64,000 nt of DNA from assembly GCA_033558025.1 (NCBI GenBank), contig JAUCEF010000013.1, forward strand, positions 3,713,001 through 3,777,000, written 5' to 3'. Shown here in pieces: positions 38,426 to 49,800 of the stretch. The notes beneath the pieces are model-generated. The model was not told the origin of the DNA and searched no databases. It saw only the letters and a program-made list of their open reading frames with translations. Position 1 is the stretch's first letter, and each line of letters starts with the position of its first letter. Origin of the DNA: Phytophthora sp. 'mugwort'. Taxonomy: Eukaryota; Oomycota; Peronosporomycetes; Peronosporales; Peronosporaceae. Made by a program: the position numbers and the translations under genes.

Positions 38426-40049
38426 CGCCAAAAAGTCAACTGACTAACGTATCTGATCCTGCGTCCATAATGACGGATTAGAGTACTACCTACTCAATTA
38501 AGTACGACAGTGACACCTACCGACTTCCTCGGCTTATAGTGGACACCCCATATACCGGCACAGTGTACCCCCAGAAAAAGCGGCCTTCAGATTATTGCTA
38601 CCGTTATCCGTACCGGTATAAGTACAGGGTCACAAAATATTTACGGTACTACCGATATATTTTTTATTAAAGCTCCAAGAAAATCAATCCTGAGTCGTCC
38701 ATGTCGTCGTGAGTACACCTGACGTCAATGATACACTGATTGGCGTGCGTTTCGATGAGGTCCGCTGCTACCATGTCCACCTCGGTGAGTAGCGGCCCAT
38801 AAGCTTTTTTGTAGCCATTAGCGATAGTCTCTGCGGACAAGCTGCCCAGCGCGGAGCGGATCCATTGTATTGATCTTCAAGTTACTCTTCTCACGCAGCC
38901 TTACAAAATTTGCGTCTAGACTCAAAACGATGTGAGATACAGTGATATCCTGCGAGACTCCAACGTACCTGTGGTGTGAAGCCGGCGCGCTGCACCGCAC
39001 ACACATGTCATGCTGACGTCCTGCTTTGTCCTCGGCTTGGCCGCAGTGGTGATGCTCATCACGTGCGACCTCGCGAGGACTTAATCGGTGCCGCAACGGA
39101 CGCTGCCGTTGCCCAGACACTGCCGCTTCCCAGATATTGCCGCTGCTCATACTGTTGCTGTTCCACAGGCGCTGCCTGGCGTTGGGGTTGCCCTGCGGGT
39201 GAAACTTCTGCGCGCTGCTGGCGTTGGACAGGCGCTCTGCCTGGTGATGGAGGTTACCCTGTGAGGTGAAACACCTGCGTGCTGGAAACGTACAAGCGCT
39301 TCTTGGTACTGGAGGTTTCCCGGTGGGTGAAACTCCTACGCGATGTTGCTGCTGCACCGGCGCCGCCTAATGTTGGGGATTGCCCTGCGGGTGAAACTCC
39401 TGAGTACTGCTGCGCACACTCACAGCAGACATGCGCACAACTACGTATATAGCTAGGTAACCAGTCCTAATATAACGTACGGGTCGCGAGGGTAGGACAG
39501 ACGACATGTGCTGCGCGCACTGGGCTGCATAGCTCACTTCTCGTCTTGCCGACTGACCGTCGCCTGGTCAAGTCCCTCGACCCCCTTTACGGCTTTTGCC
39601 TTTGCATCTGTTATTACTAGGTATTCATTTGCTGGTACAGCAGTGCCATGCATGGCGTGGAAAGCAACGACGATGGTCCTGTGGGCCCCAGCCCTCTCGC
39701 CATGACTCAAAAGATGAGTCGCTAAGGTCGGGGTAGAACTCATGGGTAATATTATCGACGCCTTTGGACTCCTCCAAGCTCTAGCGTCAGTCAGCTTATC
39801 GCGGGCGGAGACAGGCGTCCGCCATTTACAGCGAGACGCTTTGCTTGGTGCTCGGCGCATCTACGAATAGGGAAACGCCCCCATACCGGTATATTACCAA
39901 TACATTTGTATCGAAAAAACTGCAGCAGAAGTTATAAGCCGAGGCCGCGAAAGGGTGCAAATGCTGCAATGTGATTGGACGCTCTTATATGAAGGTGTCC
40001 AGTACAAGCCGAGGGCGTCGGTACAACATTAAGCAGGAACCAGGCAACC
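38426..40049. other. Gene-poor repeat-containing region
   Basis: About 1.6 kb. ACCGGTA-rich stretches lie at 38570-38670 and 39880-39905, similar to the cores of the foldback palindromes elsewhere. The minisatellite at 39167-39418 is listed separately. A minus-strand open frame at 39534-39860 has no recognisable motif and could be transposon debris. Confidence 0.45.
39167..39418. repeat. Minisatellite, about four copies of a 63-65 bp unit
   Basis: Unit starts at about 39167, 39230, 39294 and 39358. Each copy begins with a GGCGCT/GGCGCC-like block, has a TTGGGGTTGCCC-like middle, and contains GGGTGAAACTCCTGCG or a close variant. Copies differ by point changes and one or two indels. A shorter, 16-17 bp repeat (TGCCGCTTCCCAGATAT-like) precedes it at 39105-39160. 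Confidence 0.75.
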
Positions 40050-41471
40050 ATGGTGGCACGAGCGAACGTAGGGAGGCGATATCCGTCGGAAGTATCAGGC
40101 TTTCGATGCGCCACTCACCTCCTTTGTTGTCTTGTACGCGCAGTACCGGCCATCCATTCAGTTCCCGAACGCACACAGCGACGGTATCTGGAGCACCTTC
40201 TGGACGTCCAATGACAAGATTTTGACCGGGTCTGTGGACGAAGTCGCCAAGTCCTGGTACGTCTGCGGTTGTTCTCGGTTCTGGCAGCGGGAAGAAGATA
40301 CCCACTGTTGCTTTTTGTGCTGCAGGGACGTCACGGAGGACGCCGTGTCCATATCGCAGCAGTATCCGGGCCACGTACTAGGCACGATCTCCATCGTTGG
40401 CAACAAGGCGGGCACACACGCCGTCACCAGCTCGCTGGACTGCCAGATCCGCGTGCTCAACCTCTCGTCTGGCGCAGTGGAGAAGACCATAGATGCAGGT
40501 CCCGGTGAGCTCTGGCAGGTGGCCTATAACCCCGACGAGACCAGGCTGGTGTCGGGTAGTCAACAGGGCAAGATCAATTTCTTCGACATCGAGTCGGAAA
40601 AAATCGTGCAGGAAATCTCGACACAGGCCAAGTTCGTGCTCAGTGTTGCTTATGTACGTTTGGAGGCGGTGAATTCGGCGTAGATGGCGGCAAGAACTAA
40701 CGCTGATGGTGTGATGACTGTGCAGTCACCGGATGGAAAGCACGTTGCGTACGGCGGGTTCGATGGCGTTGTCGGCGTTTATGACGTCGAGACGGGGTCA
40801 CTGGTACACAAGTACGAAGGTATGTGGAGGTGTTTTAGCGTGGGAACGGACGGATGAAGCTCATGTGATGTACTTCTGTAATGTTTGCAGACCGCACGAA
40901 GCCGGTGCGTTCTGTGGCGTACTCGCCGGATGGGAAGCTGTTTGCTGCGTCTGATGACATGCATATTAATGTCTACGATGTGTATGTTGTAACTCTGCCT
41001 TGATCTTTGACTAGTTAACTGCGATTTGAACTAAGATTGGCTTTTATTTGTAGGGCTCATGACAATGCTGTTGCCACTCTATCTGGTCACGTCTCGTGGG
41101 TGTTGAGCGTCGCTTGCTCGCCTGATGGCACCCAGTTTGCTACTGGGTACGTTGCTTTGGCATAACCTAGCTTTTGTTGGATAATTTGGTCGTTTAATGG
41201 TGTGATTTTGAATGAACTCGGCAGTGGTGCGGACCGCCACGTGAAGATTTGGGACATTGGTACGCGGCGCTGCTTAACTACCTTCGATACGCACACAGAC
41301 CAGGTAAGCGTAAAGTCATTCATATTATTGATAAATTTGATAAAATATGGTCTCACCAGATCCAATTGTTGTTAGGTGTGGAGCGTTGCCTACAACTCGT
41401 CAGGATCGCGACTTGTATCGGGTGGTGATGATGCGCTGTTGCAAGTGTACGAGACTGCTACATCCGCCTAG
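40050..41471 (+). CDS. SKI8: WD40-repeat protein SKI8/WDR61
   Basis: Eight exons: 40050-40067, 40144-40256, 40326-40653, 40726-40819, 40891-40981, 41054-41146, 41225-41303, 41376-41471; 303 residues, very close to human WDR61. Seven WD repeats form one propeller: [111 protein letters not shown], and [23 protein letters not shown]8 is part of the Ski complex that feeds mRNA to the cytoplasmic exosome, and in animals and plants also of Paf1C. The first exon is uncertain: a donor at 40068 (18-nt exon) or at 40092 both keep phase. The end lies 58 bp from the end of the convergent PH-kinase gene. Confidence 0.9.
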
Positions 41472-41529
41472 GAAGCCTCTGTTAATGCTGAAGTTCGGTA
41501 ACGAATTGACAGCCGAATGCGCGAATATG

Positions 41530-42879
41530 TTACTGCCTTCGGCGTGGTAGAATGAACTTTCGTTTCGATGATGACAGAGACTCGGTAAGGCCAGAGCATT
41601 CGCTGGATGTTGTGTCGATAGATTCAGATTCTTGGAATAACCATGGCAGACTGAGGATTTCTGCAAGTGTAATTCGCTGCGTTGGGTTCTTGTCAAGCAT
41701 TCTGGCTGTGAGAGACTTCAGATGCGGTGACGTTTGCTGCCACAGCTTCCCTTCGAAGATGATATCGCCGAACATATTGCGCGCTAGAAGCTGGTAGACA
41801 TTTGCACCTGAAAATGGGATTTTTCCCGACAGCATCTGATACAGCACGATGCCAGCGCCGTAGACGTCAGCTTCTGGTCCGCAGCAACCGTCAAAACGTT
41901 CGGGGGCCATGCAGCCATAAGTTCCAGCAATCGCCAGCTTCTCCGAATTGTCATCGCTGATTTTGTAGTTGTTGTCAACGCTTGCCCCGCTACCAAAATC
42001 CACAAGCTTCAAGTTGCAGAAGCTGGCGCTCGGTGCATCATCGAAGAGGATGTTGCTGGCTTTGACGTCCAAGTGGAGTACTTGGTTTCCATGCAGCAAA
42101 TGCAGCGCTCGGCACAGCGAGATTAGAATTTTGCAAGCTACTGCTTCGGACAGCGGCCCACGTTCATGCATTCTGTCCGCCAGTGAACCACCAGGGTAAT
42201 ACTTCATGACAACGGTCCCACACTTGGCCTTGTCTTCAAACAAGTAGAAATACCGCGCGAGGCATTGCTCCAGTTCATGACTCTTATGACTCAGAGCCAT
42301 GATGCGGGCAGTCAGACTCAGTTCACCGTGACAGCGCGACCGATGCACTCGCTTAAGCACGAACTGTTTCTTCGGATCGTCATAATCATGACATAGATAC
42401 ACCACCGAGTTGGGTCCTTTGGCAATGCTCTCGTAGGTCGACAAGCGTTGTAGCAGCACGGCAAGCGCCACCCACTGGCTCAACGTTTCGTGGACAAGTT
42501 GTCGCAGCTCGCCTGTCTCCAACTCCAGCGACAACGTGTCGTCCTTGTGCACCCTTGAGCTCACCAGCACCAGCCGTTTTCGACCCACGACCCGCATCCT
42601 GGTATCCTCTCCGAGCAGTAGCATCCGAACTGGCGCGCAGTCCTTGAAGTGCCGTGGATCCTGACGGTAGACGCTCAGGAACGGCGACTTAGAGCCGCGG
42701 AGCACAACCCATCGGCGTTTCGACACCCAGCTAGGAACGAAACGCGCGCACTTGACGTGAGCAGCCACTACGAACTCGCTGGGCAGGACCTTGTCGGCCA
42801 TAGAGCCGGCGTAATTGCTGTCGACGGTAGCGAAGACCTTGGTACATGTATCACGAACCATGGCCAGTCGGTCGGGCAT
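41530..42879 (-). CDS. PH-domain serine/threonine protein kinase
   Basis: Intronless, 449 residues from the first ATG (MPDRLAMVRD). A PH-like domain lies at about 30-150 (ARFVPSWVSKRRWVVLRGSK ... SQWVALAVLLQRL). The kinase domain runs from about 160 to 420: glycine-loop region YESIAKGPNSVVYLCHD (degenerate Gly loop), VLK lysine in FVLKRVHR, catalytic loop LHLDVKASNIL (HLD in place of HRD), DFGSG, and APE in MAPERFDG. The substrate-binding region PEADVYGAGIVLYQMLSGKI is standard. This combination (PH then kinase, HLDVKASN) is found in oomycete kinases of the AGC/CAMK-like fringe; no clear orthologue. The PH domain suggests membrane recruitment by phosphoinositides. Confidence 0.88.
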   Translation of the reverse strand: MPDRLAMVRDTCTKVFATVDSNYAGSMADKVLPSEFVVAAHVKCARFVPSWVSKRRWVVLRGSKSPFLSVYRQDPRHFKDCAPVRMLLLGEDTRMRVVGRKRLVLVSSRVHKDDTLSLELETGELRQLVHETLSQWVALAVLLQRLSTYESIAKGPNSVVYLCHDYDDPKKQFVLKRVHRSRCHGELSLTARIMALSHKSHELEQCLARYFYLFEDKAKCGTVVMKYYPGGSLADRMHERGPLSEAVACKILISLCRALHLLHGNQVLHLDVKASNILFDDAPSASFCNLKLVDFGSGASVDNNYKISDDNSEKLAIAGTYGCMAPERFDGCCGPEADVYGAGIVLYQMLSGKIPFSGANVYQLLARNMFGDIIFEGKLWQQTSPHLKSLTARMLDKNPTQRITLAEILSLPWLFQESESIDTTSSECSGLTESLSSSKRKFILPRRRQ

Positions 42880-43506
42880 GTCGATCCTTTGATCCCCTTC
42901 GACGCGATTTTCACACTGACGTGACACCGGCGGATTGTACCTGCCTGTTTAACATCCTACGGATACAGAGGCGCTCGGACGACGATAAGCCTTCAAGTAC
43001 GTGTGCGTCACGAATGGGGAACGGCGCGCCGCCAGTTCAGATCAATGACTTCAACTACTTGACCTCATTTGAATCGGTTTAGAAACCTTCTTGCCCACTC
43101 AAATCATTCCATCAACTATTAATAACCAATCAGAAATAACCAATTATTTTGTAGCTTTGCCGGCATAATATATTTATTACACCATACTATAATCCTATGC
43201 AGTACATATTACTTGGAAATGCAACATTTGCAGATGTTATATCACAGGTTATTATTTGGCAGCGAGGCCACGAGCTACTGTACAACACTTTCCGACTCGA
43301 TACGAACAGCTCATCCCGACACGCTCGTTGAAGTGCAGCGGCAGAGACTTGGAGGCAAGATCATTTATATATTATGATATTTACGAAAGGCTTGCAAACA
43401 CTCAGTCTCATTCCCACCTTTGTCGGTATATGACAGCACGTTGCCCTGCATCAGTTTCGCCACGCCACACAGAAGGATCTTTTTCGAGCCGCCCGCTCGC
43501 CCACAA
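42880..43506. other. Divergent intergenic region
   Basis: About 630 bp between the divergent PH-kinase and alpha-kinase genes. The left part is the kinase leader. An AT-rich block at 43090-43260 contains a CCAAT motif near 43127. No coding sequence is supported. Confidence 0.4.
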
Positions 43507-45164
43507 ATGACGACACGGGGCGCGGTGCTGTCGATGACTCCGCCGCCGCGTCGCGCGTCTTGTGGCGGGCAGCAGACGGGGGAGGCGCGCGCTAGGGACA
43601 GCAATGGCTGGTTCTACCACACGGTGTCGGCGGCCACGCCCACGGAGAAGCGCAAGGCCAAGTTGTTCCACCAAGAAGCCGGCGAGCAAGAGACGCAATT
43701 CCAGAGCGACAGCGACAGCGACGACGGCACGACCTCGCAGCAGTACGTATGGAGCGTGGGCTCTAGCCGCAGCCGAAGCGTACGTCGGAGCAGCCTTGAC
43801 AGCTCCGATACTGTGCAGTTCGAACCTACGCGCGAGATTGCGGGTAACCTGCAGGACAGCATCCTGGCCAGAATATCGACGCTGCGAGCGCTTTGTGACG
43901 AAGGGTTCATCACGGAGGAGGAGTACGAGCGGTATGTAGATGGATACGTACAGATTGTTAATGCTTGCAGTCCGCGCGGGGGTTGATGAACTCGTTGTTG
44001 CTGTGCAGACGGAAATGCGCCATCGTGGACGAACTCACTTTCTCGTCGCTGGCGCCCGTGTCGAGCACACAGAACACGGTCACGCAGAGGAGGAGAATGT
44101 CATTCCGACGGACGGAAGGTGAAAAACTGATGGCAACTATGCCGGGCGTGCAAGCAAGAAGACTAACGAATGTCGGTGCATTTGTAGGCTTGCCGCTGAT
44201 TGTGCCCCACTCGCCGGATTTCCGAGAGATCAGTCCGGAGCTAGCTATCAAGCACGTTTTTAACTACGCCACACGCCAGTGGAGCAGCAGACAGGTGTGC
44301 ATTAATCTGGACGAGACACCATTCAGCAAGGGGAGTCTACGGATAGTATATCATTTGCAAGACTTGAGCACGGAGAGCTCCACTAGCTTGTCCAATGGTG
44401 GCTGCTACACGGGCAGTTTTGTGGCAAAGCTGGCCATTGACCCGGATGAAGACCCACAAACATACTTCAGGGATATCGAGCTACAAGCTCACTGCGCACA
44501 CTACGCGCAAGTATACAACTCGTATACACCACCCAAGCGTGTCGAGTTCATCCCAGCTTGGGTATTAGAGCTGCCCGAGCGGAATGGCGCTCTATGTGCT
44601 GTGGAGGCTTACATCCCAGGCGAGTACCGCAAACACAACAACAACTTCGGTTCAGTGAGTGATGACGAGCGCAACACACCGCAAGCCTTTTCTCACTTCA
44701 CGTATGAAGCTTCAAACCATGAGCTGTTAGCCGTGGACATTCAAGGCGTAGGCGACCTGTATACGGACCCGCAGATCCACACGCTCAACGGCCACAACTT
44801 CGGCAAGGGGAATCTGGGCGTTCTGGGCTTCCAGAAGTTCCTCTCGTCACACCGATGCAACTCCATTTGCCGCTATCTCAAGCTTCCAGCAGTTAATCCA
44901 AAGTCTCGGCACGCCGACTCCGGTACTCTACCCGTGCAGGAGCTAATGAATCGAGATCGTGTACGACCTACACACTTCGACTCGCGACATTATTACGAGA
45001 ACGCTCCTATGCTGCAGAAGTACGTGACTCAGTGCCGCGAGATGGACAGCAGCTTATCCTCAGCTTCGTCTTCCAGTTGCTCCAAGCGATCTCGCAAGCG
45101 CCGCATTCGCCAACAATCCGGCTTCGCTCGCTTCTGTAAGGTGCTGTTCTGCGGGGGCTGCTAA
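43507..45164 (+). CDS. Alpha-kinase (MHCK/eEF2K family)
   Basis: Two exons (43507-43931, 44009-45164), 526 residues. The N-terminal 190 residues are Ser/Arg-rich with an acidic Ser block (QSDSDSDDGTT) and a short helical segment (LARISTLRALCDEGFITEEEYE). The alpha-kinase domain runs from about 215 to 430: GGCYTGSFVAKLAIDPDEDP with the ATP lysine, GALCAVEAYIPGEYRKHNNN, FSHFTYEASNHELLAVDIQG and GVGDLYTDPQIHT, and the zinc module FQKFLSSHRCNSICRYL. All family residues appear intact, so an active atypical Ser/Thr kinase is expected. The tail is Ser-rich, then basic, and ends CKVLFCGGC, whose cysteines might be acylated (inference). Substrates unknown. Confidence 0.93.
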
Positions 45165-45366
45165 CTACGCACCTTTCAATATGCTTGGAAAGGTATCTAC
45201 TAAGTACATTCGTTTATATCTATATAGCATTTGATTTAAAATTCCCATCAGCTTAAGGTGTAAGGTGAATCCAAAACTACTTCGAAGTACGTCACCTCTA
45301 GAAAATTTCTAGTAGAAATCAAACACTACCGGTAGCGCCTACCAGTGCCACTACACTATGCCATTA

Positions 45367-46728
45367 CTACGCTGCCTTCTCGCCGTACACAGCCTGGTTC
45401 ACCAGCTCCAGCAGCGTGTCGCCGAAAGTTTCCAGAGAGAAGAGTTGCTGGGCACGTAGTCTGCCGCAAGCACCCATTTCAAGGACCTTGACACTGTGTT
45501 TGGGCCCGCAAAGCTCCGTCATGGCCTCAGCGAATGCCTTAGGCTTCTGCTCACACAAGAAACCCGTCTCGCCATCGGCAATGGACTCTAACGGACCGCC
45601 AGAGTTCACTGCGATAACAGGGGTACCACACGCCATGGCCTCGACGGGGACGATGCCAAAGTGCTCGCGGTCAGGCGTGTACAGGATAGCATGAGCCTTG
45701 CGCAGTAGCTCGAGTTTCATGGCGTTCGAGACGGATGTACGGAACTCTACCTGCCCCTCAAGGTCATGCTTCGCCACCACATCTTGCAGCTCGATCAGAT
45801 ATTCCTTGTTCTCGGTGTTGAGTGGGTCATACCCTCCCGCCACGATAAGCTTGACACGCTGGGACTCGTCAATTGGCAGTCTGTTGCGTAGCTCCGCGAG
45901 TGCTTCAATGGCAAGAGCCACGTTCTTCTTCCGCTCAAAGCGATTCAGGGATACAAACAGCCCCGAGTCACGCTCCACGTCCTCCTCATCATTAGCTTTG
46001 TAAGCCTTGACATCCACCGGCGGGTACAGCACCTCCAGCTTCTTTGACTGCAAACGCGGGAAGACTTCTTTGAAGACTCTACGGGAGAACTTGCTGTTAG
46101 CCACAATGATATCTGACGCAGCAGTGGTGATCTCCTCGAGGAAGTCCAGCGGTACGCGGTACATTCGCTTCCAAAGTGAATCGGAGCGGATACAGAGCAG
46201 CTTGTCGGGGAAGTGGCCGTAGAAGAACACGGGCTTGCCCAGTGCACGCAGGAACGGGATGGAGATCGACACTTGGTCCACCACAAACACGTCCACGTCG
46301 TTAATGTGCGATACTGCAATACACAGCGACACAAACAGCACGCGCACCACTGCGCAGAAAGCATAGAGTCTGCCCAGGATCGTGCGCGGGAGCCAGTCGC
46401 CGTGCACACGTACATGAGCAGCCAGCGGTCCGTCGCCACGCGTCTCTTCGAAGCAGTGGTTGACGTCGTGGTGGGCTGTGAATACAGTAACATACGCTCC
46501 ACGTTGCTGCAGAGCCACCGCCGCATTCACCACGAGGTTCTCAGCGCCACCGATCCCGAAGTCCGGGTGCAGAAACCCTACACGAAGCTTCTTGGTATCT
46601 CCAGAGGGTCGAGCAGCACGCGGAATCGAGCAACTGAGACCGCGGAAGAATGACCAGATAACGAAGATGAGCATCATGAACCACGGGGCCGCGACGGCGG
46701 CCAGCGCCGGAGGTGGAGGAAGCGCCAT
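45367..46728 (-). CDS. ALG2: Alpha-1,3/1,6-mannosyltransferase ALG2
   Basis: Intronless, 453 residues. An N-terminal hydrophobic helix (APWFMMLIFVIWSFFRGL) anchors it in the ER membrane. GT4 glycosyltransferase: donor/acceptor motif LHPDFGIGGAENLVVNAAVA, ALG2-specific FFYGHFPDKLL, SKFSRRVFKEVF, LYPPVDV, FVSLNRFERKKNVALAIEAL, and the EX7E motif EHFGIVPVEAMACGTPVIAV. ALG2 adds the second and third mannoses to the dolichol-linked core on the cytosolic ER face. Convergent with the alpha-kinase gene; 137 bp downstream of the next minus-strand gene. Confidence 0.95.
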   Translation of the reverse strand: MALPPPPALAAVAAPWFMMLIFVIWSFFRGLSCSIPRAARPSGDTKKLRVGFLHPDFGIGGAENLVVNAAVALQQRGAYVTVFTAHHDVNHCFEETRGDGPLAAHVRVHGDWLPRTILGRLYAFCAVVRVLFVSLCIAVSHINDVDVFVVDQVSISIPFLRALGKPVFFYGHFPDKLLCIRSDSLWKRMYRVPLDFLEEITTAASDIIVANSKFSRRVFKEVFPRLQSKKLEVLYPPVDVKAYKANDEEDVERDSGLFVSLNRFERKKNVALAIEALAELRNRLPIDESQRVKLIVAGGYDPLNTENKEYLIELQDVVAKHDLEGQVEFRTSVSNAMKLELLRKAHAILYTPDREHFGIVPVEAMACGTPVIAVNSGGPLESIADGETGFLCEQKPKAFAEAMTELCGPKHSVKVLEMGACGRLRAQQLFSLETFGDTLLELVNQAVYGEKAA

Positions 46729-46865
46729 AACGAGCAGCTCACGCGTCGCAGAGTGGTGAGGACTCTGTTAATTGCTAAATGTAATACTATAAAACTGTAT
46801 TAGATTATACAAGAAAATGTTGACGAACCAAAAAATGGCAACATGTCGTATTTCGTGAGACGAGG

Positions 46866-49800
46866 TCAGTAACATTGGAAAGCAGGGACGGGAGGGATGA
46901 CGGTCGGGTCCCAGCGGCAGAAGTAGCCCTTCCATAGTCTGGTTATGCAAAGCATGGGTACATCATTAGGATGGATAATCTCATAAAGCGAATCCGTAGT
47001 CGTGGTTAATACGCACTTAATGTTCTTCGAAAGCGTGCTGGGAGACAGCACCGTTGCCTGTTCACTGGGCGCGTACATGTGGTTTGTGAAGCGCTCACTT
47101 TCGCTGTTGACTTCGCTCCAGATCGAGAACACACGGTGCTTGGCGAAAAAGTCCTTCCTGTAGTTTAAAATATACCGTAAAAAGTCCGCCTTCGGGAAAT
47201 AGGTACAAATTAGCTACAAAGACTTACCGTTGACGCTCGCAGTCGAACATGAACGTGCCGAACTTGCAGGAGTAGACGTGATCAGCGAGCGAGAGCAGAA
47301 AACTCTCATTGAACTCGCACTCCGTCGGATATTGGCGAATGTATTGCCAGACGCAATCCAACCAGAGCAGGAACACGGGTGAACGTTGCTCGTTCGAGAC
47401 GTCACTGCGAGCATGGCCGCTCCTCAAAGCAAACTGGTGTCCAAAGGCACACCACTCCTTCTCAACAAGAACCTACAGTATAATGAACAAGTTAGCTACT
47501 CTTGAACAAGAATATGCACATATTTCTCAGCACGAACCTGAAATCCACGAAGGGTGCGGTAGTACGGGTCCAACATTAACTCTGCCAATGCCACCATCTG
47601 CGCCGTCCGATCCCAACCATCGCTGCAATGCGTAAGCACGGACATGCCACTGTTCACAGTGTGCGCCAGCTCCACTGATGCCTTTAAAACCAGCCGCACG
47701 TGACGTAACCAACCTGAACTGTCAATCCGTCCGTAAAAACTACTGGACGTATCCTCACTCGCACTCTTCTTAGGCTCAAAGATTGTCGCTAGTGCAAGTT
47801 GCGACTGTCGGACTGAGTGAATGTTCTCAACATTCATAAAGATGAGCTTAGCCCCGCGATAGTTGCTAGAGATCTCCGTTCCTTTTCCCATCGCCTTGTT
47901 GCCCACAGCCGCAAGCTGACTACGCGCATCCATGATCACATAGCGTCCAAACGCCTTCTTGTTGCTCGAACAACACAATAAACGTACCAGTAACTCGTCT
48001 TCTCCGCTACGTGCAGATTTCAGGCCCACGAGCGGTTGGCTTGACCGAACGATTGTGGCTCCATTATTGGGATGAATCCAACTCACAACAGGTAGTCGTT
48101 GGTGTGATCGGAACGCAGCCGCCGCCTTGAGGCGAATATCCGAGATGTCAGCAGGAACGATGAGGTGCCGCGGATACGTATCGCAGAGTGTGTACTTCGA
48201 AGACTGGTCAATGCAGCGTAGATGGTCTGGGAACGATAACAAACCGATACGGCCATACTCGTGACGAATGTCGAATTGAACTTCTTCCGATGGGGCCACA
48301 ATCGGAGAATAGGCGAAGCAAAAAGCATCCAGCAAGCTTTTTGGAAAAGCCAAAAAGCTCAAACACTTCACAAGTTTCGAGTACTCGCTGTGGTCTGCGA
48401 TAGACAAACGGGCCACTTGTGTGTCCTTGCAGCGAATCACGACCTTGAACGAGTCGTCTGGGACGAAACCAAGAGCAACTTGAGCATTTTCAACTGACAG
48501 TGTAGCAGAAGCCGCCGTCGTAGAAATCGCACGAGGGTCAATGCGGTCAATTGAGGCGATAGAGAGTACGGGGACCTGCCAGTCAATGTCGCCACGACCA
48601 AGCAGACGCGTGAAAAAGCATCGGTAGTTCGTGATGAACAACTTTCCGCTAATATAGTGAGATAAGCAGGAACTGTCGTGAGACAACACTAGTCGCTGCA
48701 TATTAGTTTCAACGTTGGCGTAACACAACTCTCCAGGCAAAAACACAGGCTGAACCAGCTCGGACAAAGCAGTTTCTGACCTCGGCGAAGAGCCTGCAGC
48801 ATCTGAAGCTTCGACGGCATCCGAGGTCTTCGAGGTAGTTGCATCAGGGTCACCAAAAGCGTCACTGCAACGGCAAAAACCGATGAATACTGGACGGTCG
48901 ATGAGTTGTAGACGGCGCTTTACTTCTTCTGTCGTCACACCCACAATTGGGACGCCATTGATCGACTGAAGAAGGTCACCGAGGCGCACTTTCCCACTCG
49001 CTTGGGCTTGGCCAACCCCACTGTTTGTGGTCGGGTCTATTGTAAAGGATTTCACAGCCAGACGATTCTCGTATGGAGCATCTGCTGCTGTCAAGATGAT
49101 GCCAAGCGAACCTGATTGAAACTGGATGACTTCTACGAGGCTAGAACCTCCATCAGCGTCCGCTACACCCTTTCCGCTGTTCTCGTTCAGCTGGGTTTCC
49201 TCAATCTTTGGATCTTGCAAAATCTTGGCAAATTTCGTGAGCTCCATCACACGATTTTGTCGGATTGAAGCTGCATCATCAACATCTTCTTCTTGATACG
49301 CTCGCATGAGGAGACGCAGACAGCCTGTATTATCTGACTGGCGTAGCTGAGACGACATTTGCAGCAGTTTTGCAACGCAGATATAGCGCAGTAGGGGGAA
49401 GCCAAGCCAAGCTTCATCCTCGCTTTTGCTGCATACCTTCGGCAGTTGTAGTAAATCGTTATCGGACTTGTCGGTCATATTGATCACTGGAAAATTAATC
49501 GTCACGCGACTATTATCCAAAATCATAGCATCCCAGATCCATAGCAACTCTTTCAACGCATACTCACGTGCAAACAGCAACCGGACCCATCTCAAGCAAT
49601 ACGTCTCGGGGACAATCTCCAGGTTTTGCAAGTGATAATACAGTTGCGGGTCTTTCTGCTGGAGTAGTTCATACTGGATATGATGGCACAGGCGATGCAA
49701 TGCCGGCTGTTTCTTCCCCGTTTCCGTGTCAAACGACTGTACGTATCCTGCATTGCCACTTTCGTTCTCCTTTAGTGAATAGCTGGCGAATAGTCGACCG

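Noticed and set aside
39100..39420. CRISPR-like array
   Set aside because: Units are contiguous, drifted repeats without unique spacers; this is a minisatellite in a eukaryote.
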